Shown here one piece after another: positions 31,278-40,062 of a stretch of DNA of 64,000 nucleotides (the stretch's first letter is position 1; the number at the start of each line of letters is the position of its first letter). The notes under the pieces are model-generated. The model was not told the origin of the DNA, searched no databases, and worked only from the letters and a program-made list of their open reading frames with translations. The position numbers and the translations under genes were made by a program. The DNA is from Candidatus Pseudomonas phytovorans. Its GTDB lineage: Bacteria > Pseudomonadota > Gammaproteobacteria > Pseudomonadales > Pseudomonadaceae. The stretch covers positions 757,001-821,000 of the forward strand of contig CP119325.1 of NCBI GenBank assembly GCA_029202525.1. Direction: 5' to 3'.

Positions 31278-33557
31278 ATGCTCAATACGCTGCGCAAGAT
31301 CGTCCAGGAAGTAAACTCCGCCAAAGATCTCAAGTCGGCGTTGGGGATCATTGTCTTGCGCGTCAAGGAGGCCATGGGCAGCCAGGTCTGCTCCGTCTAC
31401 CTGCTGGACCCTGAAACCAACCGTTTCGTGCTGATGGCCAGCGAAGGCCTGAACAAGCGCTCCATCGGCAAGGTCAGCATGGCCCCCAACGAAGGCCTGG
31501 TTGGCCTGGTGGGTACCCGGGAAGAGCCGCTGAACCTGGAAAACGCTGCCGACCACCCGCGTTACCGCTATTTTGCCGAAACCGGTGAAGAAAAATTCGC
31601 CTCCTTCCTGGGTGCGCCGATCATTCACCACCGCCGCGTGGTCGGGGTGCTGGTCATTCAGCAAAAGGAGCGCCGCCAGTTCGACGAGGGCGAAGAAGCC
31701 TTCCTGGTCACCATGAGCGCCCAGCTCGCCGGGGTAATTGCCCACGCTGAAGCCACTGGCTCGATCCGTGGCCTGGGCCGCCAGGGCAAGGGTATCCAGG
31801 AAGCGCGCTTCGTCGGTGTGCCTGGCTCGCCTGGTGCGGCCGTGGGGCGCGCTGTGGTGATGCTGCCGCCCGCCGACCTTGAAGTGGTGCCGGACAAGGC
31901 CGTCGATGACATCGACGCTGAGCTCAAGCTGTTCCAGAACGCCCTTGAAGGCGTGCGCGACGACATGCGCAAGCTGTCGGCAAAGCTGGCAACCCAGCTG
32001 CGCCCTGAAGAGCGTGCGTTGTTCGATGTGTACCTGATGATGCTTGAAGACGCAGCACTGGGCGGCGAGGTGACCGAAGTCATCAAGACCGGCCAGTGGG
32101 CGCAGGGCGCCCTGCGCCAGGTGGTTGGCGAGCACGTCAGCCGCTTCGAGCTGATGGACGATGATTACCTGCGCGAGCGCGCCTCCGACGTCAAGGACCT
32201 TGGCCGCCGCCTGCTGGCCTACCTGCAGGAAGCCCGTTCGCAGTCGCTGGTGTATGCCGACAACACCATCCTGGTCAGTGAAGAGCTGACCCCGGCCATG
32301 CTCGGCGAAGTGCCGGAAGGCAAGCTGGTGGGCCTGGTCTCGGTATTGGGCTCGGGCAACTCGCACGTCGCCATTCTCGCTCGCGCCATGGGCATCCCCA
32401 CGGTAATGGGCCTGGTCGACCTGCCGTACTCGAAAGTCGACGGTATTGAACTGATCGTCGACGGTTACAAAGGTGAGGTGTTCACCAACCCCAGCGATGT
32501 GCTGCGCAAGCAGTACAGCGAAGTGGTCGAGGAAGAGCGCCAACTGGCCCAGGGCCTGGATGCACTGCGCGAACTGCCGTGCGTTACCCCCGACGGCCAC
32601 CGCATGCCGCTGTGGGTCAACACCGGCCTGCTGGCCGACGTGGCGCGTGCCCAGCAGCGCGGCGCCGAAGGGGTAGGCCTGTACCGCACCGAAGTGCCGT
32701 TCATGATCAACCAGCGCTTCCCCAGCGAAAAAGAGCAGCTGGCCATCTACCGCGAGCAACTGGCGGCCTTCCACCCGCTGCCGGTGACCATGCGTACCCT
32801 CGACATCGGGGGCGACAAGGCGCTTTCGTACTTCCCGATCAAGGAAGAAAACCCCTTCCTGGGTTGGCGCGGCATCCGTGTCACCCTCGACCACCCGGAA
32901 ATCTTCCTGGTGCAGACCCGCGCCATGCTCAAGGCCAGCGAGGGCCTGAACAACCTGCGCATCCTGCTGCCGATGATTTCCGGCATCCACGAGCTGGAAG
33001 AGGCACTGCACCTGATTCACCGCGCCTGGGGCGAGGTGCGTGACGAAGGCACCGATGTGCCGATGCCGCCAGTGGGCGTGATGGTGGAAATTCCTGCGGC
33101 GGTGTACCAGACCAAGGAGCTGGCACGTCAGGTGGACTTCCTGTCGGTCGGCTCCAACGACCTGACCCAGTACCTGCTGGCGGTGGACCGCAACAACCCA
33201 CGGGTTGCCGACCTGTACGACTACCTGCACCCGGCGGTGCTGCAAGCGCTGAACACGGTTGTGCGCGACGCCCATGGCGAAGGCAAGCCGGTGAGCATCT
33301 GCGGTGAGATGGCCGGTGACCCGGCGGCGGCAATCCTGCTGATGGCCATGGGCTTCGACAGCCTGTCGATGAACGCCACCAACCTGCCAAAGGTGAAGTG
33401 GATGCTGCGTCAGGTGAACATGAGCAAGGCCACTGAACTGCTGGCCGATGCCCTGAGCCATGACAACCCGCAGGTTATCCACAGCTCGCTGAATCTGGCC
33501 CTGAAAAACCTTGGGTTGGCGCGGATGATCGGGCCTGGGGCCAATAAAACCCTTTGA
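31278..33557 (+). CDS. ptsP: Phosphoenolpyruvate-protein phosphotransferase of the nitrogen PTS (EI-Ntr)
   Basis: 759 residues. The N-terminal GAF domain (about 15-160, SQVCSVYLLDPETNRF) is followed by enzyme I. The phosphorylated histidine is H363 in GSGNSHVAILARAMGIP, and the PEP-binding TIM-barrel includes LYRTEVPFMI, TLDIGGDKALSYF, NPFLGWRGIRV and SVGSNDLTQYLLAVDR. EI-Ntr passes phosphate from PEP to PtsO and PtsN, tuning potassium, nitrogen and polyhydroxyalkanoate metabolism in P. putida. The GAF domain senses glutamine in related species. It follows rppH in an operon-like spacing and ends at a REP pair. Confidence 0.96.
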   Translation: MLNTLRKIVQEVNSAKDLKSALGIIVLRVKEAMGSQVCSVYLLDPETNRFVLMASEGLNKRSIGKVSMAPNEGLVGLVGTREEPLNLENAADHPRYRYFAETGEEKFASFLGAPIIHHRRVVGVLVIQQKERRQFDEGEEAFLVTMSAQLAGVIAHAEATGSIRGLGRQGKGIQEARFVGVPGSPGAAVGRAVVMLPPADLEVVPDKAVDDIDAELKLFQNALEGVRDDMRKLSAKLATQLRPEERALFDVYLMMLEDAALGGEVTEVIKTGQWAQGALRQVVGEHVSRFELMDDDYLRERASDVKDLGRRLLAYLQEARSQSLVYADNTILVSEELTPAMLGEVPEGKLVGLVSVLGSGNSHVAILARAMGIPTVMGLVDLPYSKVDGIELIVDGYKGEVFTNPSDVLRKQYSEVVEEERQLAQGLDALRELPCVTPDGHRMPLWVNTGLLADVARAQQRGAEGVGLYRTEVPFMINQRFPSEKEQLAIYREQLAAFHPLPVTMRTLDIGGDKALSYFPIKEENPFLGWRGIRVTLDHPEIFLVQTRAMLKASEGLNNLRILLPMISGIHELEEALHLIHRAWGEVRDEGTDVPMPPVGVMVEIPAAVYQTKELARQVDFLSVGSNDLTQYLLAVDRNNPRVADLYDYLHPAVLQALNTVVRDAHGEGKPVSICGEMAGDPAAAILLMAMGFDSLSMNATNLPKVKWMLRQVNMSKATELLADALSHDNPQVIHSSLNLALKNLGLARMIGPGANKTL

Positions 33558-33575
33558 ATCTGAGGTTGCCTGTTC

Positions 33576-33671
33576 GGGCCTCTTCGCGGGCTCGCCCGCT
33601 CCCACAGGTATCGCGCCGCATCTGAAGGCTGCGCTATACCTGTGGGAGCGGGCAAGCCCGCGAAGAGGCCA
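33576..33671. repeat. REP pair, inward architecture
   Basis: The left arm is ttcgcgggctcgcccgctcc and the right arm gagcgggcaagcccgcgaag. It lies between the convergent ptsP and NRDE genes. Confidence 0.85.
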
Positions 33672-33691
33672 GCACAGCCAACATCAAATGA

Positions 33692-34438
33692 TCAGACCGA
33701 CAGCTCCACTTCCCCCAGATGCCCACCAAAGGGCCCGAAACTACGCTCAATAAGCTGCCTTCTTCCCTGATCATCCACAATCAACACGGTGCTGGCCCGG
33801 GTCCCGTAATTCTGGCTGGCAATAAACACACTCGATAGCAACTTCTCGGTCGCCATCCCCACGCCTGTCTCCGGTAGATCCCCTTCAGCCGCAGGCTCTC
33901 CATCAGCCAGCAACGCCAGCAATCGCGTCGGCTCCGGCGTTTCGAGCAACGCCTCCAGCCCGCTACGCGCCTTCACCAGCTTCGGCCACGGCGAATCCAG
34001 CCCGGCATTGGACAGCCCGTACACCCCAGCCCCCAGCAGGCGTGGCGCCGCATCACGGGCATGCAGGTAACCCAGTTGCTGCCCATCACCCACCAACAGG
34101 TTGAACCCCGAATACTGTTCGCTGCGACCGGCCACCTGGTCCAGATAAGCCTCGACCCCCAACTCACCCTGTAGGTAAGCCGCTACCAGTTCACCCCGCG
34201 AGCGCGGCCCCAGCGGCTGGCCCGGGTCGCGGATGTTGGTCAGCGCGGCAAAGCGCCCCTGCGGGCCTACGCCCAGCCAGGTACCGCCGGCCTCCAGGTC
34301 GCGCCCGGCATGCACCCCAGGGCTATCCTCCCAGGCTGCCAGGGGCTGGGTAGGGCGGGCATAGAATTCGTCGCGGTTGGCCGCGACGATCAGCGGCAGG
34401 GCATGCCCCGGCCGCCAGGCAAATACGATCAGGCACAT
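33692..34438 (-). CDS. NRDE-family protein (TANGO2-like)
   Basis: 248 residues. It begins MCLIVFAWRPGHALPLIVAANRDEFYARP, which contains the NRDE motif that names the family, with Cys2 in a position of an N-terminal nucleophile. Further family motifs are GGTWLGVGPQGRFAALTNIR, SRGELV and YSGFNLLVGD. The animal homologue TANGO2 is linked to heme or lipid handling; the bacterial function is unknown. The start at 34438 puts Cys at position 2. It is divergent from the TauE-type gene. Confidence 0.88.
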   Translation of the reverse strand: MCLIVFAWRPGHALPLIVAANRDEFYARPTQPLAAWEDSPGVHAGRDLEAGGTWLGVGPQGRFAALTNIRDPGQPLGPRSRGELVAAYLQGELGVEAYLDQVAGRSEQYSGFNLLVGDGQQLGYLHARDAAPRLLGAGVYGLSNAGLDSPWPKLVKARSGLEALLETPEPTRLLALLADGEPAAEGDLPETGVGMATEKLLSSVFIASQNYGTRASTVLIVDDQGRRQLIERSFGPFGGHLGEVELSV

Positions 34439-34567
34439 CGGTGGGGCCTCTGTGTTTTCTGTCACTGTACCCACAGCTGCGGGGCGGATCCATCCTGACA
34501 CAGACTTCACTAGAGCCTTGAACCCGGCTTCCGTTACCATGCCGGATTGTTTTCCTGGGGAAGCCGA

Positions 34568-35350
34568 ATGGAATTCGTGCTCTATCTGCTGTTGGGCGCC
34601 TGTGCCGGTGTGCTGGCCGGGCTGTTCGGCGTGGGCGGTGGCATCATTATCGTGCCGGTGCTGGTGTTCAGCTTCACCCTGCAGGGCTTCGACGCTTCGG
34701 TGCTGACCCACCTGGCCGTCGGCACTTCACTCGCAACCATCGTGTTCACCTCGATCAACGCTGTGCTTGAGCACCACCGCAAGGGTGCAGTGCAATGGCC
34801 GATCTTTGCCTGGATGACCCTCGGCATCCTGCTAGGGGCCGGCGTCGGTGCCAAGACCGCCTCGCTGATCCAGGGCCCGTTGCTGCAAAAGATCATTGGT
34901 GTGTTTGCCTTGATCATCGCCGCACAGATGGCGCTGGACCTCAAACCCAAGGCCAGCCGCGGCATCCCCGGCAAACCCGCATTGATCGGGGCCGGTGGGG
35001 TGATTGGCTGGGCCTCGGCCATTTTCGGCATCGGCGGCGGTTCGCTGACGGTGCCGTTCCTGACCTGGCGCAGCCTGCCCATGCAGCAGGCGGTGGCCAC
35101 ATCTTCGGCGTGTGGCCTGCCGATTGCCGTAGCCAGTGCCCTGAGCTTCATGCTGTTGGGCTGGCACGAGGAGCACCTGCCGGCCCATAGCCTGGGCTAT
35201 GTGTACCTGCCGGCGATGGTCGGCATTGCCGTGACCAGCATGTTTTTCGCCCGCTTTGGCGCGCGCCTGGCGCACAAGCTGTCGCCCCGTTTGTTGAAAC
35301 GCCTGTTCGCAGCGCTGCTGTTCTGTGTCGGCCTCAGCTTTTTGATTTGA
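34568..35350 (+). CDS. TauE/SafE-family sulfite or organic-anion exporter
   Basis: 260-residue membrane protein with about eight helices. The duplicated TauE motifs are LFGVGGGIIIVPVL near the N-terminus and SAIFGIGGGSLTVPFLTWRSLP in the second half. Family members export sulfite, sulfoacetate or similar anions. The ATG at 34568 has a ggggaag ribosome site. It ends 16 bases before lgt, so the two are probably cotranscribed. It adds a possible sulfur-export function to a sulfur-rich neighbourhood, though the substrate is not provable from sequence. Confidence 0.88.
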   Translation: MEFVLYLLLGACAGVLAGLFGVGGGIIIVPVLVFSFTLQGFDASVLTHLAVGTSLATIVFTSINAVLEHHRKGAVQWPIFAWMTLGILLGAGVGAKTASLIQGPLLQKIIGVFALIIAAQMALDLKPKASRGIPGKPALIGAGGVIGWASAIFGIGGGSLTVPFLTWRSLPMQQAVATSSACGLPIAVASALSFMLLGWHEEHLPAHSLGYVYLPAMVGIAVTSMFFARFGARLAHKLSPRLLKRLFAALLFCVGLSFLI

Positions 35351-35366
35351 ATCGAGAGGAAGTTAA

Positions 35367-36176
35367 ATGCTGCCTTACCCGCAGATAGACCCCGTGGCCC
35401 TGGCCATCGGGCCGCTGAAAATTCATTGGTACGGCCTGATGTACCTGATCGGCATTGGTGGCGCCTGGCTGCTGGCCTCGCGCCGGCTGAACCGTTTCGA
35501 CCCCACCTGGTCGCGCGAAAAGCTTTCCGACCTGGTGTTCTGGCTATCGATGGGGGTGATCGTCGGTGGCCGGCTGGGTTACGTGCTGTTCTACGACCTG
35601 CATGCGTACCTGGCCAATCCGACGCTGATCTTCGAGGTATGGAAGGGCGGCATGTCGTTCCATGGCGGCTTCATCGGCGTGATGTTGGCGGCCTTGTGGT
35701 TCGGCAAGCGCAACAACAAGTCGTTCTTCGAACTGATGGACTTCGTTGCCCCGCTGGTGCCGATCGGCCTGGGTGCCGGGCGCATCGGCAACTTCATCAA
35801 CGCCGAGCTGTGGGGCAAGGCGACCGACGTGCCGTGGGCAATGGTTTTCCCGCCGTTCAGCGACCCTGCCCAGTTGCCCCGTCATCCGTCGCAGCTGTAC
35901 CAGTTTGCCCTGGAAGGTGTGGCATTATTCGTGATTCTCTGGTTGTACTCGCGCAAACCGCGCCCGACCATGGCCGTTTCCGGCATGTTCGCGCTGTTCT
36001 ACGGCATTTTCCGCTTCATCGTAGAGTTTGTGCGGGTTCCTGATGCCCAGCTTGGCTACATTGCATTCGGCTGGTTGACCATGGGTCAGTTGCTTTGCGT
36101 GCCGATGATCGTCGGCGGCATCTTCTTGATCTGGTTGGCCTACAACCGCAAACCTACGGCAAAACCAGCCGTATGA
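35367..36176 (+). CDS. lgt: Prolipoprotein diacylglyceryl transferase
   Basis: 269-residue inner-membrane enzyme with about seven helices. It transfers diacylglycerol from phosphatidylglycerol to the lipobox cysteine of prolipoproteins. The Lgt signature is GLGAGRIGNFINAELWG (residues ~130-150), with the essential HGG in WKGGMSFHGGFIG and the arginine in PRHPSQLYQ. It has an agaggaa ribosome site and is followed by a hairpin and thyA, the usual order in Pseudomonas. Confidence 0.97.
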   Translation: MLPYPQIDPVALAIGPLKIHWYGLMYLIGIGGAWLLASRRLNRFDPTWSREKLSDLVFWLSMGVIVGGRLGYVLFYDLHAYLANPTLIFEVWKGGMSFHGGFIGVMLAALWFGKRNNKSFFELMDFVAPLVPIGLGAGRIGNFINAELWGKATDVPWAMVFPPFSDPAQLPRHPSQLYQFALEGVALFVILWLYSRKPRPTMAVSGMFALFYGIFRFIVEFVRVPDAQLGYIAFGWLTMGQLLCVPMIVGGIFLIWLAYNRKPTAKPAV

Positions 36177-36182
36177 TTTTCA

Positions 36183-36211
36183 CGGCAGGGGTGATCCCCC
36201 TGCCGTTCTTG
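36183..36211 (+). terminator. Hairpin between lgt and thyA
   Basis: CGGCAGGGG and CCCCTGCCG form a nine-base stem with a short loop, followed by TTCTTGTT. The T-run is broken, so termination may be partial and thyA may still be read through from lgt. Confidence 0.6.
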
Positions 36212-36224
36212 TTACAGGAAAGTC

Positions 36225-37196
36225 ATGAAACAGTATCTAGATCTGGTCCGTGAAGTCATCGAGAACGGTACGTTGCAAGGCAATCGCACCGGCATCCGTA
36301 CCATCAGCATGCCGGGCGCCATGCTGCGCTTCGACCTGCAGAAGGGCTTCCCGGCCATCACCACGCGCAAGCTGGCGTTCAAGTCGGCGATCGGCGAGAT
36401 GGTCGGCTTCCTGCGGGGCGTGAAAAACGCCGGTGAATTCCGCGAGCTGGGCTGCAAGGTCTGGGACCAGAACGCCAACGAAAACGCCCATTGGCTGGCC
36501 AACCCGTTCCGCCAGGGCCATGACGACCTGGGTGAGATCTACGGTGTGCAATGGCGCCAGTGGCCGGGCTACAAGCGCATCGCGCTGAGCAACCCGGCGG
36601 CCATCGAAATGGCCGAGAAGGCCGGTTTCCGCCGTATCGCCCAGGACGAAGAGGACGGCGTTGCGTTCGTTGTCCTGTACAAGGCCATCGACCAGGTGCG
36701 CCAGTGCCTGGACACCATCGCCAACGACCCGGGCAGCCGCCGCATCCTGTTCCACGGCTGGAACTGTGCGCAGCTGGACGAAATGGCCCTGCCGCCGTGC
36801 CACCTGCTGTACCAGTTCCACCCGAATGTAGAGACGAAAGAGATTTCCCTGACCCTCTACATCCGCTCCAACGACCTGGGCCTGGGCACACCGTTCAACC
36901 TCACCGAAGGTGCGGCGCTGCTGTCGCTGTTCGGCCGCCTGACCGGCTATACCCCGCGCTGGTTCACCTACTTCATCGGCGATGCCCATGTGTATGAAAA
37001 CCACCTGGACATGCTGAACGAGCAGCTCAAGCGCGAGCCGCTGGAAGCGCCGAAGCTGGTGATCAGTGACCGCGTGCCGGCGTTTGCCGAGACTGGGAAG
37101 TACGAGCCGGAGTGGCTGGAGAAGATCGAGCCGGGTGATTTCTGGCTGGAAGGGTATGAGCACCATGCACCGATGACGGCGCCGATGGCGGTCTGA
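36225..37196 (+). CDS. thyA: Thymidylate synthase (long form)
   Basis: 323 residues against 264 in E. coli. It methylates dUMP with methylene-tetrahydrofolate. N-terminal RTGIRTISMPGAMLRFDLQKGFPAITTRKL is standard, and the catalytic cysteine is in ALPPCHLLYQF. The substrate motif IRSNDLGLGTPFNL has Asn where E. coli has Cys (RSCDVFLGLPFN). The extra length lies mainly in an insertion between GEIYGVQWRQWPGYK and DQVRQCLDTIANDP, which includes NPAAIEMAEKAGFRRIAQDEEDG. This long form is normal for pseudomonads. folA, for the partner enzyme, lies at 47898. Confidence 0.96.
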   Translation: MKQYLDLVREVIENGTLQGNRTGIRTISMPGAMLRFDLQKGFPAITTRKLAFKSAIGEMVGFLRGVKNAGEFRELGCKVWDQNANENAHWLANPFRQGHDDLGEIYGVQWRQWPGYKRIALSNPAAIEMAEKAGFRRIAQDEEDGVAFVVLYKAIDQVRQCLDTIANDPGSRRILFHGWNCAQLDEMALPPCHLLYQFHPNVETKEISLTLYIRSNDLGLGTPFNLTEGAALLSLFGRLTGYTPRWFTYFIGDAHVYENHLDMLNEQLKREPLEAPKLVISDRVPAFAETGKYEPEWLEKIEPGDFWLEGYEHHAPMTAPMAV

Positions 37197-37216
37197 TAGC
37201 TCTTTATTTCCTGATC

Positions 37217-37307
37217 TGGCCTCTTCGCGGGCACGCCCGCTCCCACAGGTACAGCGCAGCCTTCAGGTGCGGCGCGGTTCCTGTGGGCGGGTTTACCCGC
37301 GAAGCTT
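37217..37307. repeat. REP pair, inward, right arm shortened
   Basis: The left arm is ttcgcgggcacgcccgctcc. The right arm reads cctgtgggcgggtttacccgcgaa and has lost some bases of the gagcgggc core. It lies between thyA and the convergent cadR. Confidence 0.8.
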
Positions 37308-37312
37308 TTGGC

Positions 37313-37756
37313 TCAATGCCCGTGGCTACGCCCCACATGCGAATGCTCGGTATCCGGCACCGTTACCGCCCCGTTCGTCTCCAGTTGCTGCAAGATCGCG
37401 CATTCCGACCCCTGCGCATTGCAGCGCCGCCGCAGCTCCACCAGCTGCTCTTGCAACGCCACCAAACCGTCGATCCGCGCCTGCACATGCTCGATATGCT
37501 CGTCGATCAGCGCATTCACGCTGCCGCATGAGTCATCCGGGCTGTCGCGCAGGCGCAGCAGGCTGCGGATTTCGTCCAGGGTCATGTCCAGGGTACGGCA
37601 GTTGCGGATGAAGGTCAGCCGCTCCACGTGGGCCTGGGTGTACAGCCGGTAGTTGCCTTCGGTACGTGCAGGCGCCGGCAGCAGGTTTTCACGTTCGTAG
37701 TAGCGGATGGTTTCCACCGCACAGTCGGTGGCTTTCGCCAGTTCTCCAATTTTCAT
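37313..37756 (-). CDS. cadR: MerR-family metal-responsive regulator CadR
   Basis: 147 residues (ATG at 37756; a GTG one codon earlier is also possible, with GGAG in range of both). The MerR helix-turn-helix is MKIGELAKATDCAVETIRYYERENLLP. The long dimer helix follows and the metal site has RRRCNAQGSEC, whose cysteines bind cadmium in CadR. The C-terminal tail HSHVGRSHGH is histidine-rich, as in P. putida CadR. It activates the divergent cadA promoter by untwisting a 19-base spacer when cadmium binds. Lead or zinc response is possible. Confidence 0.93.
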   Translation of the reverse strand: MKIGELAKATDCAVETIRYYERENLLPAPARTEGNYRLYTQAHVERLTFIRNCRTLDMTLDEIRSLLRLRDSPDDSCGSVNALIDEHIEHVQARIDGLVALQEQLVELRRRCNAQGSECAILQQLETNGAVTVPDTEHSHVGRSHGH

Positions 37757-37778
37757 CACGAAATCTCCAGCAAGTGGC

Positions 37779-37809
37779 TTGACCCTATAGTGGCTACAGG
37801 GTGTTCACT
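37779..37809 (+). promoter_or_regulatory. CadR-controlled cadA promoter/operator
   Basis: The -35 TTGACC (37779-37784) and a possible -10 TTCACT (37804-37809) are separated by a 19-base spacer, the abnormal length used by MerR activators. An inverted repeat ACCCT...AGGGT (37782-37802) spans the spacer. This is the classical CadR operator layout between divergent genes. Confidence 0.85.
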
Positions 37810-37839
37810 TGGCAACAGGCTCACTTTAAGGATGACCCC

Positions 37840-40053
37840 ATGAACCAGCCTGTCAGCCACGAACACAAGCACGATCACCACGCCCACAGCTGCTGTGGCG
37901 CTGCCGCTGCGCCCGCTAAAGTGCAACTGAGCGAGAAGGCCAGCAGCCACGCCCGCCTTAGCCGTTTCCGCATTGATGCCATGGACTGCCCCACCGAGCA
38001 GACCCTGATCCAGGACAAGCTGGGCAAGCTCGCCGGTATCGAGCAGTTGGAATTCAACCTGATCAACCGCGTGCTTGGCGTGCGCCACACCTTGGACGGC
38101 ACCGGCGAGATCGAGCGGGCTATCGACAGCCTGGGCATGAAGGCCGAGCCCCTTGGCGCTGAAGGCGACAGCGCCGCCGCCGCACCACAGCCGGCCAAGA
38201 CCCGCTGGTGGCCGCTGGCATTGTCGGGCGTTGCCGCCATCGCTGCCGAAATCGTGCACTTTGGCGCGCTGGCCCCGGAATGGCTGGTGGCAGCATTGGC
38301 GCTGGCAGCCATTCTTGGTTGCGGCCTTGGCACCTACAAGAAGGGCTGGATTGCCCTGAAAAACCGCAACCTCAACATCAACGCGCTGATGAGCATCGCC
38401 GTAACCGGTGCTGTATTGATCGGCCAGTGGCCGGAAGCAGCCATGGTGATGGTGCTGTTCACCGTAGCCGAGCTGATCGAAGCGCGCTCGCTGGACCGCG
38501 CGCGCAATGCCATCAGCGGGCTGATGCAGTTGACCCCGGACATGGCCACAGTGCAGCAGGCAGATGGCCAATGGCGCGAGGTAGAGGTGCGTGAGGTGGC
38601 CATCGGCGCCTTGGTGCGAGTGCGCCCCGGCGAACGTATCGGCATGGACGGTGAAGTGACCAGTGGGCAATCCAGCGTCGATCAGGCGCCGATCACCGGT
38701 GAAAGCCTGCCTGTTGAGAAGGCCGTGGGCGACAAGCTGTTCGCCGGTACCATCAACCAGGCGGGTGCGCTGGAGTTTCGCGTTACCGCCGGCGCCGGGC
38801 AATCCACCCTGGCGCGAATCATCAAGGCCGTGGAGGAGGCGCAAGGCGCGAGGGCACCTACCCAGCGCTTCGTCGACCAGTTCTCGCGTATCTACACCCC
38901 GGTAGTGTTCGCCATCGCCCTGGCTGTGGCGGTAATTCCGCCGCTGTTCATGGCCGCAGGCTGGTTCGACTGGATCTACCGCGCCCTGGTGCTGTTGGTG
39001 GTCGCTTGCCCGTGCGCCTTGGTGATCTCGACCCCGGTGACCATCGTCAGCGGCCTGGCTGCTGCTGCGCGCAAAGGCATCCTGATCAAGGGTGGCGTGT
39101 ACCTGGAGGGCGGCCGCCACCTGGACTACCTGGCCCTGGACAAGACCGGCACCATCACCCACGGCAAGCCGGTGCAGACCGACGCCAAGGTACTGGTGGC
39201 GCTGTTTGAAGACCGCGCGCAAGCGCTGGCCGCCAGCCTGGGTGAACGTTCGGACCACCCTGTTTCCCGTGCCATTGCCCAGTTCGGCAAGGCGCAAGGG
39301 CTGGCCTTGAGCGAGGTCGATGACTTCGCCGCGCTGGCCGGGCGCGGCGTGCGTGGCACTATCGCTGGCGAGGTCTACCACCTGGGCAACCACCGCCTGG
39401 TCGAGGAGCTGGGGCTGTGCTCACCCGAGCTGGAAGCCCAGTTGGATGCGCTGGAGCGCCAAGGCAAGACCGTGGTGCTGCTACTCGACCGCAGCGGCCC
39501 ACTGGCCCTGTTTGCCGTGGCCGATACGGTCAAGGACAGCAGCCGCCAGGCCATCGCCGAACTGCATGAGCTGGGCATCAAGACTGTCATGCTGACCGGT
39601 GACAATCCGCATACCGCGCAGGCCATCGCCGCCGTGGTGGGTATCGACCGCGCCGAAGGCAACCTGCTGCCTGCCGACAAGCTGAACACCATCGAAGCCT
39701 TGTACGCACAGGGCCATCGTGTGGGCATGGTGGGTGACGGCATCAACGACGCCCCGGCCCTGGCCCGTGCCGAAATCGGTTTTGCCATGGCCGCCGCCGG
39801 CACCGACACCGCCATCGAAACTGCCGATGTGGCGTTGATGGACGACGACTTGCGCAAAATCCCGGCGTTCGTCAGGCTGTCGCGCCAAAGTGCGGCGATC
39901 CTCATGCAGAACATCGTTCTGGCGTTGGGCGTCAAGGCGATATTCCTGGCGATTACCTTTGCCGGCATGGCCACCCTGTGGATGGCGGTGTTTGCCGACA
40001 TGGGCGTGAGCCTGCTGGTGGTGTTCAACGGCTTGCGCCTTTTGCGCAAATAG
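37840..40053 (+). CDS. cadA: Cadmium/zinc-exporting P1B-type ATPase
   Basis: 737 residues from the ATG at 37840. The N-terminus is histidine-rich (HEHKHDHHAHSCC), followed by an HMA domain whose motif is DAMDCPTEQ: one cysteine remains but the usual second one (CxxC) is replaced. Eight membrane helices, the TGES loop (ITGESLPVEKAV), the metal site C390-P-C392 in VACPCALVIS, the phosphorylated D434 in LDKTGTITHG, the SERSDHPVSRA His and the MVGDGINDAPAL hinge are all present. It expels Cd(II), Zn(II) and Pb(II). It is divergent from cadR across the operator. Confidence 0.95.
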   Translation: MNQPVSHEHKHDHHAHSCCGAAAAPAKVQLSEKASSHARLSRFRIDAMDCPTEQTLIQDKLGKLAGIEQLEFNLINRVLGVRHTLDGTGEIERAIDSLGMKAEPLGAEGDSAAAAPQPAKTRWWPLALSGVAAIAAEIVHFGALAPEWLVAALALAAILGCGLGTYKKGWIALKNRNLNINALMSIAVTGAVLIGQWPEAAMVMVLFTVAELIEARSLDRARNAISGLMQLTPDMATVQQADGQWREVEVREVAIGALVRVRPGERIGMDGEVTSGQSSVDQAPITGESLPVEKAVGDKLFAGTINQAGALEFRVTAGAGQSTLARIIKAVEEAQGARAPTQRFVDQFSRIYTPVVFAIALAVAVIPPLFMAAGWFDWIYRALVLLVVACPCALVISTPVTIVSGLAAAARKGILIKGGVYLEGGRHLDYLALDKTGTITHGKPVQTDAKVLVALFEDRAQALAASLGERSDHPVSRAIAQFGKAQGLALSEVDDFAALAGRGVRGTIAGEVYHLGNHRLVEELGLCSPELEAQLDALERQGKTVVLLLDRSGPLALFAVADTVKDSSRQAIAELHELGIKTVMLTGDNPHTAQAIAAVVGIDRAEGNLLPADKLNTIEALYAQGHRVGMVGDGINDAPALARAEIGFAMAAAGTDTAIETADVALMDDDLRKIPAFVRLSRQSAAILMQNIVLALGVKAIFLAITFAGMATLWMAVFADMGVSLLVVFNGLRLLRK

Positions 40054-40062
40054 AGGACGTGC

